Below are positions 1 through 7,919 of a stretch of 14,981 nucleotides of DNA, piece by piece. The DNA is taken from contig NZ_CAUEQY010000030.1 in assembly GCF_959020145.1 (NCBI RefSeq), positions 1-14,981 of the forward strand, read 5' to 3'. Below the pieces are notes generated by a model. The model did no database searches and had not been told where the DNA came from. It was given only the letters and a program-made list of their open reading frames with translations. Made by a program: the position numbers and the translations under genes. The number at the start of each line of letters is the position of its first letter. Within the stretch, counting starts at the first letter, position 1. The stretch is from an uncultured Bifidobacterium sp. (GTDB lineage: Bacteria; Actinomycetota; Actinomycetes; Actinomycetales; Bifidobacteriaceae).

Positions 1-433
1 CGAGCGTCCCATGTTCCGGTGCCATCGCTGCTTGATCTGGTGTATGAGACATACTGGTTTGTCCCTACTGTTTTATTGATAACCCTTTTGCCTGAGGTTG
101 TGGACAAGGCTAGAACTATATTGGCTCCAAAATCGACGGGGTTAGCTCTATGCGCGTGCATTTCGAAACTGGTCACACGGCTGGAGACTTGAGGGCGCAT
201 ATAGAATTCGCCCCCATTGGTGCCATTGTTGAAAACAATGGAAGGTGAAACCATATAGGTGGAATATTGATCATTTGAACTTTGCCCATCGAGATTGACT
301 ACCCGGTCGATGACGTTATTGGCGACAATCCATCCAACCTGCCACCAATTTACAGCAAAGGCTGGAGTGGTCATAACTGTGCATAGGCAAACTGAGATAA
401 TTGTGGAGATAAAAAAACTCTTCTGGATTTCAT
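1..433 (-). CDS. Secreted protein of unknown function, 5' part, signal peptide frameshifted
   Basis: The gene enters the window from the left edge, so its C-terminus is missing. An ATG at 433-431 follows a perfect GGAGG (443-439) at good spacing and reads MKSRRVFLSP, then hits a stop about 20 codons in. Adding one T to the T7 run (A7 on the plus strand, 411-417) gives MKSRRVFFIS followed by hydrophobic IISVCLCTVMTTPAFA. That is a textbook signal peptide: basic n-region, h-region and an AFA cleavage site after residue 27. The shifted frame stays open for about 137 codons to position 1, so selection on that frame is recent or ongoing. The mature part starts VNWWQVGWIV, is polar and Ser/Thr/Asn-rich, and has no Cys; I recognise no family. 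A fallback in-frame ATG at 374 would lose the signal peptide. The shift could be a real mutation, a slippage switch or a sequencing error. The DNA is AT-richer than the core genes downstream. Confidence 0.6.
411..417 (-). repeat. T7 homopolymer at the frameshift point
   Basis: Seven A on the plus strand (seven T on the coding strand) within signal-peptide codons 6-8. Eight T would restore one continuous reading frame from the RBS-supported ATG. Short homopolymers of this kind are sites of replication slippage, and also of some base-calling errors. Confidence 0.75.
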
Positions 434-707
434 AATTTCCTCCATGTGAAAATTTAATCTCAATCGACAATGATTAAGATATTAAGAGTATTCTAATGGA
501 AAATGAGTAGGGGTGCACTTTAGGATGTGATTTTCTAGTGAAAATAGCAAAGGTTCTCTCTCGTGGAAGTTACAAACGAGGGCTTCGCTATGTGTCTGTG
601 TTTCAGGAGTCATGCAGTTGTTACTGAATCATGAGTGGATTGAGGATAAGTATGCTAGTGCTGCATGTTAGGCGCTGAACAAAAACCTTCGAGTGCGGCG
701 TCTTCCG
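434..707. other. AT-rich spacer without a supported gene
   Basis: This stretch should carry the promoter of the secreted-protein gene on the minus strand. I see only a weak candidate -10 (TAGAAT, minus strand, around 490-495) and no convincing -35. A 43-codon minus-strand reading frame (613-482) has no ribosome binding site. A short inverted repeat (CTCGT/ACGAG, about 560-580) is too weak to call a terminator. Confidence 0.4.
439..443 (-). promoter_or_regulatory. Ribosome binding site that fixes the ATG at 433
   Basis: Read on the minus strand, GGAGG lies 5 bases before ATG (GGAGGAAATTATG). This is the strongest Shine-Dalgarno match in the region and favours the ATG at 433 over an upstream TTG that would be in frame with the signal peptide. 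Confidence 0.7.
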
Positions 708-875
708 TCAACAACACAACTCGTTCAGAAATACACCCAATATGGTCAAACAGTAAGACAGCGCTATGATGCGAACAATCTTCTTCCAAGACAGTTTGTC
801 ATGAAGGAAAGCCGTAACCAAAAGGGTTGTCATTGGGGTTATAAGCAGGACGAGGAAGAAATAGAGAAATGTGGA
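708..875 (-). pseudogene. Membrane-protein C-terminal fragment, probably a gene remnant
   Basis: On the minus strand a frame runs from just after a TAG (878-876) to a TGA (710-708), about 55 codons. It contains two clear hydrophobic segments, FLYFFLVLLITPMTTLLV and IVRIIALSYCLTILGVFL, separated by a basic stretch with KLSWKKIVR. That is typical of the end of an integral membrane protein, with a short tail ELCC. There is no upstream start with a ribosome binding site in this frame. The adjoining frame upstream (GLYNWFGQTYILG) also looks protein-like, so a frameshifted longer gene is possible. The fragment lies in AT-rich DNA, in the same orientation as the secreted-protein gene downstream, and ends about 275 bases before it. 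The family is not recognised. Confidence 0.3.
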
Positions 876-1060
876 CTAGGCTCAATCTGCCGAGAATATA
901 AGTCTGACCGAACCAGTTGTATAAGCCCACGATGGCTGTCGGTGTCGCGGCGTGGGTAAACGCGGACAGGCGCCGGGTTACGTCGGATGATTGGGAGTCT
1001 GTCGCTCGGCCTGCGTGCCTGTTTTGTGCGCTGTCGCCGGCCAGGCTAGGGCCGCGCGAC

Positions 1061-1115
1061 GCGAACGGGGAGGCCCGCGCCGTTTATCGGCACGGAACCT
1101 CCCCGCTCGCTTTTG
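1061..1115. terminator. Stem-loop between the accessory segment and ppc
   Basis: Arms around GCGAACGGGGAGG and CCTCCCCGCTCGC pair with one mismatch, with a smaller inner stem (GCCG/CGGC) at the tip. It lies about 25 bases beyond the ppc stop, so it may end ppc transcripts. The T-run (CTTTTGT) follows it on the plus strand, so as an intrinsic terminator it would work best for plus-strand transcription. Confidence 0.55.
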
Positions 1116-1134
1116 TCAGGCGGTCAGCCGAAGA

Positions 1135-3891
1135 TCAGCCCGTGTTCTGCAGGCCTGCTGCGACACCCGACACGGTGCACAGGATCAGGTAGGTGTAGTT
1201 CTCCTTCTGTCCATGCGTGAGCTCTTCCTTGTCCACGCGCTTGCGTAGCGAGCCGAGGGCGAGCACCTGGGTGGCGGACAGCGCGTCCACGTACGGCGAG
1301 CGGATGCGGATGGCCTGGCCGAGCACGTGGCGGTGCTGCAGAGGCCACTTGTCGCCTACGATCTCGAGCACCCACTTGCGGGTGAGCTCCATCTCGTCGA
1401 GGACCTTCTTGTTGAGGTCTTCACGGTCTCCGAGGGCAAGGTACATCTTGGCGATGCGCTCGTCAGTCTTGGCCAGCGACATTTCGATGTTGTCGATGAA
1501 CGTGGAGAACAGAGGCCATTCCTCATACGCTTGACGCAAGGTGTTCAAATCGCCGAACTGTTCGCACGCGGTGCCCAGGCCGTACCATGCGGCCAGATTG
1601 ATGCGTGCCTGCGCCCAGGAGAAGATCCACGGAATGGTACGCAGATCGTCGAGGGACTTGGCTCCAAGGCCACGTTTGGCCGGACGGGAGCCGATCGGCA
1701 GCAGGCCGATTTCGGTCAGCGGCGTGACGGTGGAGAACCACGGTGCGAAGCCGTCGGTGTTCAGCAGGTCGAGGAAGCGGTTATGCGCGGCCTCGTCGAG
1801 CTTGTTGGCCATGTCGGCGTACTTGGCGGTCATGTCCGTATTGCGCTTCTCCACGCTTGGAGCGGACTGCAGCAGCGTTGCAGCCGCAACGGACTCGACG
1901 TGGCGGATGGCCAGTGCCGGGTTGCCGTAGCGTGCGAAGATGACCTCGCCCTGCTCAGTGAGCTTGAAGCGGCACTTTACGGAGCCGACCGGCTGTGCGA
2001 GTACGGCACGGTTAGCCGGGCCGCCGCCGCGGCCGACGGCACCACCGCGGCCATGGAACAGGGTCAGATCGATGTCATGCGATTCCGCCCACTTGGCGAT
2101 GCGTTCCTGTGCGGAATGCAGGGCCAGGGTTGCGGAGGTCGGGCCGGCGTCCTTCGAGGAGTCGGAGTAGCCGAGCATGACTTCCATCTTGCCGCCGGTG
2201 GCCTTCAGACGAGCCTGGACCTCCGGAATCTTGATCATTTCCTCGAGTACGTCTACCGAGTTCTGCAGATCCTCAAGCTGTTCGAACAGCGGGATCACGT
2301 CGATGGTTGGAACATCCTTGGGATGGGAGAACGCCAGACGGTTCAGCTCGTACACGTCCCTGATGTTTTGGGCGCTCTTGGTGAAGGAGATGATGTAACG
2401 ACGGGCGGCCTTGATGCCGTTGCGCTTCTGGATGGAACCAAGGGCGCGGAAGGTGTCGAGCACCTCGTGGGTCATCGGCTGCAGTTCGCCACGCTCACCG
2501 TGCAGACCATGTTCGCGGATATCCTCCAGCGCTCGGGAATGCACGACGGAGTGCTGGCGGAACTCCATCTCGACCATATGGAAGCCAAAGGTCTCTGCCT
2601 GCCAGATGAGGTCCTGCAGCGGGCCGTAGGCGGAACGTTTGGCGTTGGCTTCGGCGAGGGAGCGCTGCACGACCTTCAGGTCGGCGATGTAATCCTCGCA
2701 GGAGTGGTACATGAGATCAGCATCGCGGTCGATGGTGGCCTTCAGACGATCGGCCATGACCAGCATGACGGCACGGTGCAGCTCCTTGGTGGAGATCAGT
2801 GCGGCCTTGTCGGTCAGGCGCTCGCTCATTTCCTTCTGATGGTTCCACAGGCTCTTGAGCTCGGCACTCGGCGGAGTGGTCTCAGCTTCCATGGTCAGGT
2901 TCTTGCCAACGCGGCGGGTCTCGATTTGCAACGCGCCCAGCACGTGGTCGCTGAACTTGCGGGCCACCTGACGGCTCACCTTGGCGGTGACATTCGGGTT
3001 GCCGTCACGGTCGGAGCCGATCCAGCTTCCCGGGTGGAAGAACGCCGGGCATACCGGCGGCACGAGGCCAGCCTTATCTCCGAGGATCCAATCGTCGAAA
3101 CGACGGTACACCTGTGGAATGGTATAGAACAACGTATTGTCGAAAATATCGAGAATGGTTTCAGATTCCTCAACCGGAGTCGGCTTCTTCAGTGCGATCG
3201 GAGAGGTGCGGAACAGCGCGTCAATCTCGTTGAAGAGTCGACGGGAGTTTTCCTTCTTGTCTGAACCGCCAAGCAGCTTGTGCGTTGCGAGCAGCTGGGA
3301 GATGCGACGGATTTTGCCTTCCACGGCTTTGCGGCGGGCTTCAGTCGGATGCGCGGTGAACACCGGATGGAACTCGAGCTGGTCGAGCAGTTCCTTGGCT
3401 TTGGCCGGACCCATTTCGTTAATGAGCTGGTGGTAGGCGCAGGTCATTTCGTTCACTGGGTCGACGGCTTGGGTGTCATCTACGGCGGCCTCACGGCTGT
3501 GCAGCACGGAGACACGGTAGTTCTCCTCGCATAGGTTGGCCAGATGGAAGTAGGTGGTGAAGGCGCGGGCCAGCAGTTGTGCCTCATGCACATCCGTTTT
3601 ATCGATGATGTCGACGACCTTCTGCAGGTCATCCTGATTCGGATTCGTATCCGTCAGAATGCCGGAGAAGCGTTCGGCGCTAGCGTTCAGTGCGTGTTCG
3701 CGCACTTCATCGAACTTGGCCAGCAGCTTTTCGTCGAATTCGCCGAGCACCTCGCGAAGAATCTGCAAACACAGATCCATTTCCTCTTTGAGGGAAGCGG
3801 GAAGATCACGCTCCTCGGGGCCTTTGGTGCCGGTGCCGGACGAGACGATAGCTGCGTCGGCAGGCGTGATCTGTTCGTTTTCTATTGTCAT
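1135..3891 (-). CDS. ppc: Phosphoenolpyruvate carboxylase
   Basis: Adds bicarbonate to PEP to make oxaloacetate in the cytoplasm. In bifidobacteria, which lack a complete TCA cycle, this is the expected anaplerotic source of carbon for aspartate-family amino acids. The 918-residue protein has the family landmarks in order: FTAHPTEARRK with the catalytic His at about 181, GYSDSSKDAG with Lys at about 580, HGRGGAVGRGG at 613-623, and the invariant C-terminal QNTG. Length is normal for bacterial PEPC (about 880-930). The start at 3891 is chosen because GGAGAAGGAGG precedes it by a few bases (GGAGGTCTGATG). The frame stays open another 41 codons upstream, but those look like untranslated leader. 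A TACAAT -10 (minus strand) near 4018-4013 implies a leader of about 115 bases. Transcribed alone, divergently from the exporter gene. Confidence 0.97.
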   Translation of the reverse strand: MTIENEQITPADAAIVSSGTGTKGPEERDLPASLKEEMDLCLQILREVLGEFDEKLLAKFDEVREHALNASAERFSGILTDTNPNQDDLQKVVDIIDKTDVHEAQLLARAFTTYFHLANLCEENYRVSVLHSREAAVDDTQAVDPVNEMTCAYHQLINEMGPAKAKELLDQLEFHPVFTAHPTEARRKAVEGKIRRISQLLATHKLLGGSDKKENSRRLFNEIDALFRTSPIALKKPTPVEESETILDIFDNTLFYTIPQVYRRFDDWILGDKAGLVPPVCPAFFHPGSWIGSDRDGNPNVTAKVSRQVARKFSDHVLGALQIETRRVGKNLTMEAETTPPSAELKSLWNHQKEMSERLTDKAALISTKELHRAVMLVMADRLKATIDRDADLMYHSCEDYIADLKVVQRSLAEANAKRSAYGPLQDLIWQAETFGFHMVEMEFRQHSVVHSRALEDIREHGLHGERGELQPMTHEVLDTFRALGSIQKRNGIKAARRYIISFTKSAQNIRDVYELNRLAFSHPKDVPTIDVIPLFEQLEDLQNSVDVLEEMIKIPEVQARLKATGGKMEVMLGYSDSSKDAGPTSATLALHSAQERIAKWAESHDIDLTLFHGRGGAVGRGGGPANRAVLAQPVGSVKCRFKLTEQGEVIFARYGNPALAIRHVESVAAATLLQSAPSVEKRNTDMTAKYADMANKLDEAAHNRFLDLLNTDGFAPWFSTVTPLTEIGLLPIGSRPAKRGLGAKSLDDLRTIPWIFSWAQARINLAAWYGLGTACEQFGDLNTLRQAYEEWPLFSTFIDNIEMSLAKTDERIAKMYLALGDREDLNKKVLDEMELTRKWVLEIVGDKWPLQHRHVLGQAIRIRSPYVDALSATQVLALGSLRKRVDKEELTHGQKENYTYLILCTVSGVAAGLQNTG

Positions 3892-4012
3892 CAGACCTCC
3901 TTCTCCAAACCATCGGGTTGCCCGGTCTGTCGGTCCTTCGCGGCACCTCCGCGATTGTTTTGGCCGTCTGTTGCGAGCCCACAGCCCTAAGTTCGGTCGG
4001 TAATGCACGCCC

Positions 4013-4018
4013 ATTGTA
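4013..4018 (-). promoter_or_regulatory. Candidate -10 element of ppc
   Basis: Minus-strand TACAAT, close to consensus, about 120 bases before the ppc ATG. No good -35 is visible at 16-18 bases upstream, so this is a partial match only. Confidence 0.35.
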
Positions 4019-4150
4019 TGCTCGGCAAATCGACAGTTTGGTTACGGAAACACCGGAAATGTCCGCATCGTGGTCCGACGGTGTCCACAAAGTGAAATCG
4101 ATGGAAATTTCGAAAATCCTCCGACCAGCCCACACGTTAGACCTGAACTT

Positions 4151-5992
4151 GTGAGCGCACAATACGAACATGAACATGAGACGAATTTCGATAGCGCGGA
4201 AAAAAGCGCTTCGGCCGTCAGCAAATTCCATACACACTCCATTCCGCTCGATATGGAAGATATCGAACGGGATTGGGACAAGCCGGTCGCTGAAGCGGGA
4301 ATCGCAGCAAAAGCCAGCGTGATCGTACGCGTCGGCATGCTCGATCTCGGCGCGGGCACCGGAAGCTTCCGCGTACGCGAAATGATGCACCGCATCGCCT
4401 ATCCGCTAGGCGTGCACGTGCGCGCCGACGTGAACCTCACCGACATCGAAGCCTCCTGCACCGACGGCAAAGACCGTATCACCGAAGTCGTCGACCTGCC
4501 AACCACCGGCGTCAACACGGAACGCATTTGGCTGCTCGAACACTTCGCTGACTGGTTCAACGTGAACCTCGGCAAAGGATCGATGTACCACAGCCAATCC
4601 GACGTGTCCGAAGGGCTTATGCAGCATCTCGACAAGCGTGATGCGTCGCAGGTGTCGGCTGACCTGTCGAAGCGTCTTCGCGAACGTCAGAAAGCCGAAC
4701 AGAATCAGGAGGGATCTGATGATCCCGTGCTCGACGCGCTTGAAATGGTGACGGAACGCGCCGAAGTGACCGATACCACCGCGCAGCCGTTGCACTTGCG
4801 TGACATCGAAGCGGCAAGCGAGCAGCATAATCGCGGTGAACGTGAAGCCGAACGTGAAACCAAGCGTGAAACTGCCGGTACGGCCAACGTTACGTCAAGC
4901 GAAGCGACCACGAAAAAAGCGCGCAAAAATCGCAATCACAAGCCGCCAAAAGGTCAATACGCCGAGCATTTCGACCACGTCGGAAAAGAAGCGGACCAAT
5001 CGCAAGGCATCACCGTTCGCCAAGCCCACGAACGACTCGACATGATCGAACGACGCAAACCCCTGTATTCGCCGGCGTTCGCGGGATTCGCCTCGGCCTG
5101 CGCCTGCGCATCCTTCGTGTTCCTGCTTGGTGGCGGTCCCTTCGACATGATCGGCGCGTTCATTGGCGCGGGACTTGGTCACTGGCTGCGCCGCCGCCTG
5201 TTCGCCCACCATCTCAACCAGTTCTTCGTGACGTTCGTATGCGTGGCCGTCGCGGCACTCGCCTGCACGGGCACCCTGCGATTGATTGGTATTTTCGAGC
5301 CCGTCGCATTGCAGCATGATACGGCTTACATCGGTGCCATGCTGTTTGTGATTCCTGGATTCCCGCTGATTACGGGTGGACTTGATATGGCGAAAATTGA
5401 TTTTCCGTCAGGTATTCAGCGCGTTGCGTACGTGTTGTGCATTATTTTGATGGCGACGCTCGCAGGCTGGATGGTCGCTTCGATCGTGCATTTGAATCCG
5501 GAAGGATTCGAGCCGTTGGGACTCAATCCGGTTGTCAATTGCCTGTTGCGTTTCGTGTTCGCATTCATCGGCGTCTGGGGCTTCTCCACCATGTTCAACT
5601 CGCCGCAGCGCATGTGCCTTGTCGCCGCCACCATTGGCGCCATTACTGACACCTTGCGTTTGGAAATCGTTGACATGGGCGTTCCCGCCGAAGCCGGCGC
5701 ATTCATCGGCGCACTGCTCGCAGGCCTGCTTGCCTCCGCATGGCGTTCTGCGGTTCATCGCAGCTGGCTCGCCCCGCATCTCGGCTACCCGCGCATCTGC
5801 CTGACCGTGCCGTCCATCGTGATCATGGTTCCCGGTTTGTACATGTATCAAGCCATGTTCCACCTCGGCCAATTCGACACCTTGAACGCCCTCGACTGGG
5901 CTTTCCGCGCGTTCATGGTGATTATCTGTCTGCCGATCGGCCTAGCCATGGCTCGCGTTATCACCGATAAGTCTTGGAGATACGATATTTGA
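4151..5992 (+). CDS. thrE: ThrE-family threonine/serine exporter with an extra charged insertion
   Basis: Predicted proton-coupled exporter of threonine and serine in the cytoplasmic membrane. From the GTG at 4151 it is 613 residues. Residues about 55-135 match the cytoplasmic ThrE domain (VGMLDLGAGTGSFRVREMM). About 140-270 is a highly charged, low-complexity stretch rich in E, K and R. The ThrE-like sequence then resumes (EHFDHVGKE, about 272). About ten hydrophobic segments follow from residue 306, starting YSPAFAGFASACACASFVF, with a GFPLITGGLD loop and a VPGLYMYQAMF segment near the end. Corynebacterium glutamicum ThrE is about 490 residues, so the insertion accounts for most of the excess. 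No clear ribosome binding site fits any start: GTG 4070 and ATG 4253 are also in frame, and 4151 could be leaderless. It ends in its own terminator. Family confident, substrate inferred. Confidence 0.88.
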   Translation: MSAQYEHEHETNFDSAEKSASAVSKFHTHSIPLDMEDIERDWDKPVAEAGIAAKASVIVRVGMLDLGAGTGSFRVREMMHRIAYPLGVHVRADVNLTDIEASCTDGKDRITEVVDLPTTGVNTERIWLLEHFADWFNVNLGKGSMYHSQSDVSEGLMQHLDKRDASQVSADLSKRLRERQKAEQNQEGSDDPVLDALEMVTERAEVTDTTAQPLHLRDIEAASEQHNRGEREAERETKRETAGTANVTSSEATTKKARKNRNHKPPKGQYAEHFDHVGKEADQSQGITVRQAHERLDMIERRKPLYSPAFAGFASACACASFVFLLGGGPFDMIGAFIGAGLGHWLRRRLFAHHLNQFFVTFVCVAVAALACTGTLRLIGIFEPVALQHDTAYIGAMLFVIPGFPLITGGLDMAKIDFPSGIQRVAYVLCIILMATLAGWMVASIVHLNPEGFEPLGLNPVVNCLLRFVFAFIGVWGFSTMFNSPQRMCLVAATIGAITDTLRLEIVDMGVPAEAGAFIGALLAGLLASAWRSAVHRSWLAPHLGYPRICLTVPSIVIMVPGLYMYQAMFHLGQFDTLNALDWAFRAFMVIICLPIGLAMARVITDKSWRYDI

Positions 5993-6026
5993 TCCGTTTC
6001 GGCATTTGGGCGCGTAAATGAGATAA

Positions 6027-6079
6027 ATGCGATTGTCGCAATGTTCGACCGGTACATTGGGACAATCGCATATTTTTTT
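6027..6079 (+). terminator. Intrinsic terminator of the thrE-like gene
   Basis: A 10-bp stem TGCGATTGTC/GACAATCGCA, one mismatch, then CAATG/CATTG, with a short loop. A run of seven T follows directly. It starts 35 bases after the stop codon. Confidence 0.9.
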
Positions 6080-6083
6080 CAGA

Positions 6084-6144
6084 AGAGATTCGAAAGAAAT
6101 TCGTTTCGACAGAGATTTGAAGAAAGAGATTCGAAAGAAATTCG
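6084..6144. repeat. Perfect 20-bp direct repeat upstream of putP
   Basis: Two identical copies beginning AGAGATTCGAAAG and ending AAATTCG lie at 6084-6103 and 6125-6144, 41 bases apart start to start (about four helical turns). They occupy the whole spacer between the upstream terminator and the putP ribosome binding site. A spacing of whole helical turns is compatible with a paired operator, but it could also be a simple duplication. Confidence 0.8.
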
Positions 6145-6170
6145 GCTAGCAATCTAAGAAGAGAGAATTC

Positions 6171-7799
6171 ATGGTTACCAAAGATTTTTGGGTGCTGCTG
6201 GCGATGGTCATCTATTTTGTGGCCATGCTCACCATCGGCTTCATCTACTCCAAGCGGTCCAATTCCTCCACTCGTCAGTATTTCGCGGGTGGTCGAGGCG
6301 TTGGTCCATGGCTGACGGCATTGAGCGCCGAAGCCTCCGATATGAGCGGCTGGCTGCTCATGGGACTGCCGGGCGTCGCCTACTTCACCGGTGCCGCCGA
6401 CCCGCTGTGGACGGCCCTCGGCCTGGCTCTCGGCACCTACCTCAACTGGAAGCTCGTCGCACGCCGTTTGCGCCGCTACTCCGTGGTGGCAGGTGACGCG
6501 ATCACCATTCCGGACTTCTTCTCCAAACGATTCCATGACAAACGCAATATCGTCTCCACCATCGCGGCGCTGATCATCCTCGTATTTTTCTGTGTGTATG
6601 TCGGTAGCTGCTTCGTGACGGTCGGCAAACTTTTCTCGACCCTGTTCGGCTGGGACTACCACCTGACCATGGTGATCGGCGCTGCCATCGTGTTCGCCTA
6701 CACCGTGATCGGAGGCTATCTTTCCGTGGTCGTGACCGACTTCATCCAAGGCTTGCTCATGTTCTTCGCGCTGGCAGTGGTGTTCATCGGTTCCGTCGCA
6801 TCCGTCGGCGGCGTCGACAACACCGTCGCCTTCCTCAAAGGCATTCCAGGCTTCCTTGACGGCACGCAAATGGCCACGCCGATTCTGAACGATGCCGGCG
6901 AGCAGATTGTCAAGGCTGGCCAGGCCATGTTCGGCGCTCCTACCGAATACGGCGTGATCACCATGATTTCCATGCTTGCGTGGGGTCTTGGCTATTTCGG
7001 CATGCCGCAGGTGCTCGTGCGATTCCTGTCGATCCGCAGTTCCGAAGAGATCAAGAAGTCCCGTATCATCGCCACCACGTGGTGTGTGGTGTCGCTGGCG
7101 TGCGGCGTGTGCATCGGTTTGGTCGGCCGTGCGATGATGCCGACGCAGTTCGTCACGCAGTCCGCGGCGGAGAACATTTTCATCGTGGTTTCGCAGGCGC
7201 TGCTGCCGAGCTTCATGTGCGGCATCGTGGTGTCGGGCATTTTCGCCGCGTCCATGAGTTCGTCATCGTCATACCTGATTATCGGCGCTTCCGCGGTCGG
7301 TGAGAATATTTTCCGCGGATTGCTCTATCGCAAGGCCACCGATCGTCAGGTGATGATGGTTGCGCGCATCACATTGCTGGTTATGTTCATTTTCGGCATT
7401 GTGGTTGCGTTCGATCAGAATTCGTCGATTTTCCAGGTTGTTTCGTATGCATGGGCCGGTTTGGGCGCTTCGTTCGGTCCGCTGATGCTCTGCTCGCTGT
7501 ATTGGCGTCGTACCAATAAATTCGGTGCGATTGCGGGCATGCTTTCCGGTACTGCGACCGTGCTGATCTGGCATAATTTCATCAAGCCGCTTGGTGGTGT
7601 CTTCGCTATTTACGAGCTGCTTCCGGCGTTCATCATCTCGCTGCTGTTCATTGTGGTGGTGTCGCTGCTGACTCCGGCTCCCGATGCTGAAGTGCTGCAC
7701 GAGTTCGATCATTATCTTGATGATCCCGATGACCGCAAGGTGGATGACGATTTGGTCGCAGCGGAAATCGCTTCCGGCGAAAAGCGCGCGAAAATCTAA
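6171..7799 (+). CDS. putP: Sodium/proline symporter (SSS family)
   Basis: Takes up L-proline with Na+ across the cytoplasmic membrane. The 542-residue protein starts with a hydrophobic helix (FWVLLAMVIYFVAMLTIGFI) and carries the PutP signature EASDMSGWLLMGLPG. Asp57 there corresponds to the Na+-site Asp55 of E. coli PutP. The Ser-rich FAASMSSSSSYL (around 361-367) corresponds to the second Na+-binding helix. Thirteen or so hydrophobic segments run to about residue 500, then an acidic cytoplasmic tail (DDPDDRKVDDD). Length is slightly above E. coli PutP (about 500) because of that tail and an extended loop around 225-260. ATG at 6171 follows AAGAAGAGAGAATTC, a modest purine-rich binding site. 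It is a single gene between two terminators. The direct repeat upstream may be regulatory. Proline is the best-supported substrate, though related SSS members carry other solutes. Confidence 0.92.
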   Translation: MVTKDFWVLLAMVIYFVAMLTIGFIYSKRSNSSTRQYFAGGRGVGPWLTALSAEASDMSGWLLMGLPGVAYFTGAADPLWTALGLALGTYLNWKLVARRLRRYSVVAGDAITIPDFFSKRFHDKRNIVSTIAALIILVFFCVYVGSCFVTVGKLFSTLFGWDYHLTMVIGAAIVFAYTVIGGYLSVVVTDFIQGLLMFFALAVVFIGSVASVGGVDNTVAFLKGIPGFLDGTQMATPILNDAGEQIVKAGQAMFGAPTEYGVITMISMLAWGLGYFGMPQVLVRFLSIRSSEEIKKSRIIATTWCVVSLACGVCIGLVGRAMMPTQFVTQSAAENIFIVVSQALLPSFMCGIVVSGIFAASMSSSSSYLIIGASAVGENIFRGLLYRKATDRQVMMVARITLLVMFIFGIVVAFDQNSSIFQVVSYAWAGLGASFGPLMLCSLYWRRTNKFGAIAGMLSGTATVLIWHNFIKPLGGVFAIYELLPAFIISLLFIVVVSLLTPAPDAEVLHEFDHYLDDPDDRKVDDDLVAAEIASGEKRAKI

Positions 7800-7835
7800 T
7801 CAAACATAATGTGGCACATGCCACTCAGACGAGAC

Positions 7836-7870
7836 AAAGGCCGGATTGTGCAATACGCAATCCGGCCTTT
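7836..7870. terminator. Bidirectional terminator between putP and trpS
   Basis: A perfect 13-bp stem AAAGGCCGGATTG/CAATCCGGCCTTT with a 9-base loop lies between two convergent stop codons. It has A/T flanks on both sides and can serve both genes. Confidence 0.88.
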
Positions 7871-7919
7871 GTCGATGCTGAAACGCTGTTTAAAGCGTGA
7901 TTATGGTGTTTCTGGAGCT

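Noticed and set aside
482..613. Minus-strand 43-codon frame between the membrane fragment and the secreted-protein gene
   Set aside because: It has an ATG but no Shine-Dalgarno and no recognisable domain, and it lies in the probable promoter region.
693..959. Plus-strand 88-codon frame starting at GTG
   Set aside because: No ribosome binding site, composition is not protein-like, and it crosses the base-composition boundary; the minus strand here has clearer membrane-helix coding character.
880..1060. Possible tRNA or RNA gene in the GC-rich spacer downstream of ppc
   Set aside because: No acceptor-stem pairing or TpsiC-loop GGTTCGA-type motif could be found on either strand.
1327..3264. 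Long 645-codon plus-strand frame opposite ppc
   Set aside because: It is the antisense shadow of ppc; long antisense frames are common in GC-rich genes, and it has no start signal or family match.
3892..4014. 41-codon N-terminal extension of ppc
   Set aside because: The ATG at 3891 has a strong GGAGG; the extension has no binding site and reads like untranslated leader.
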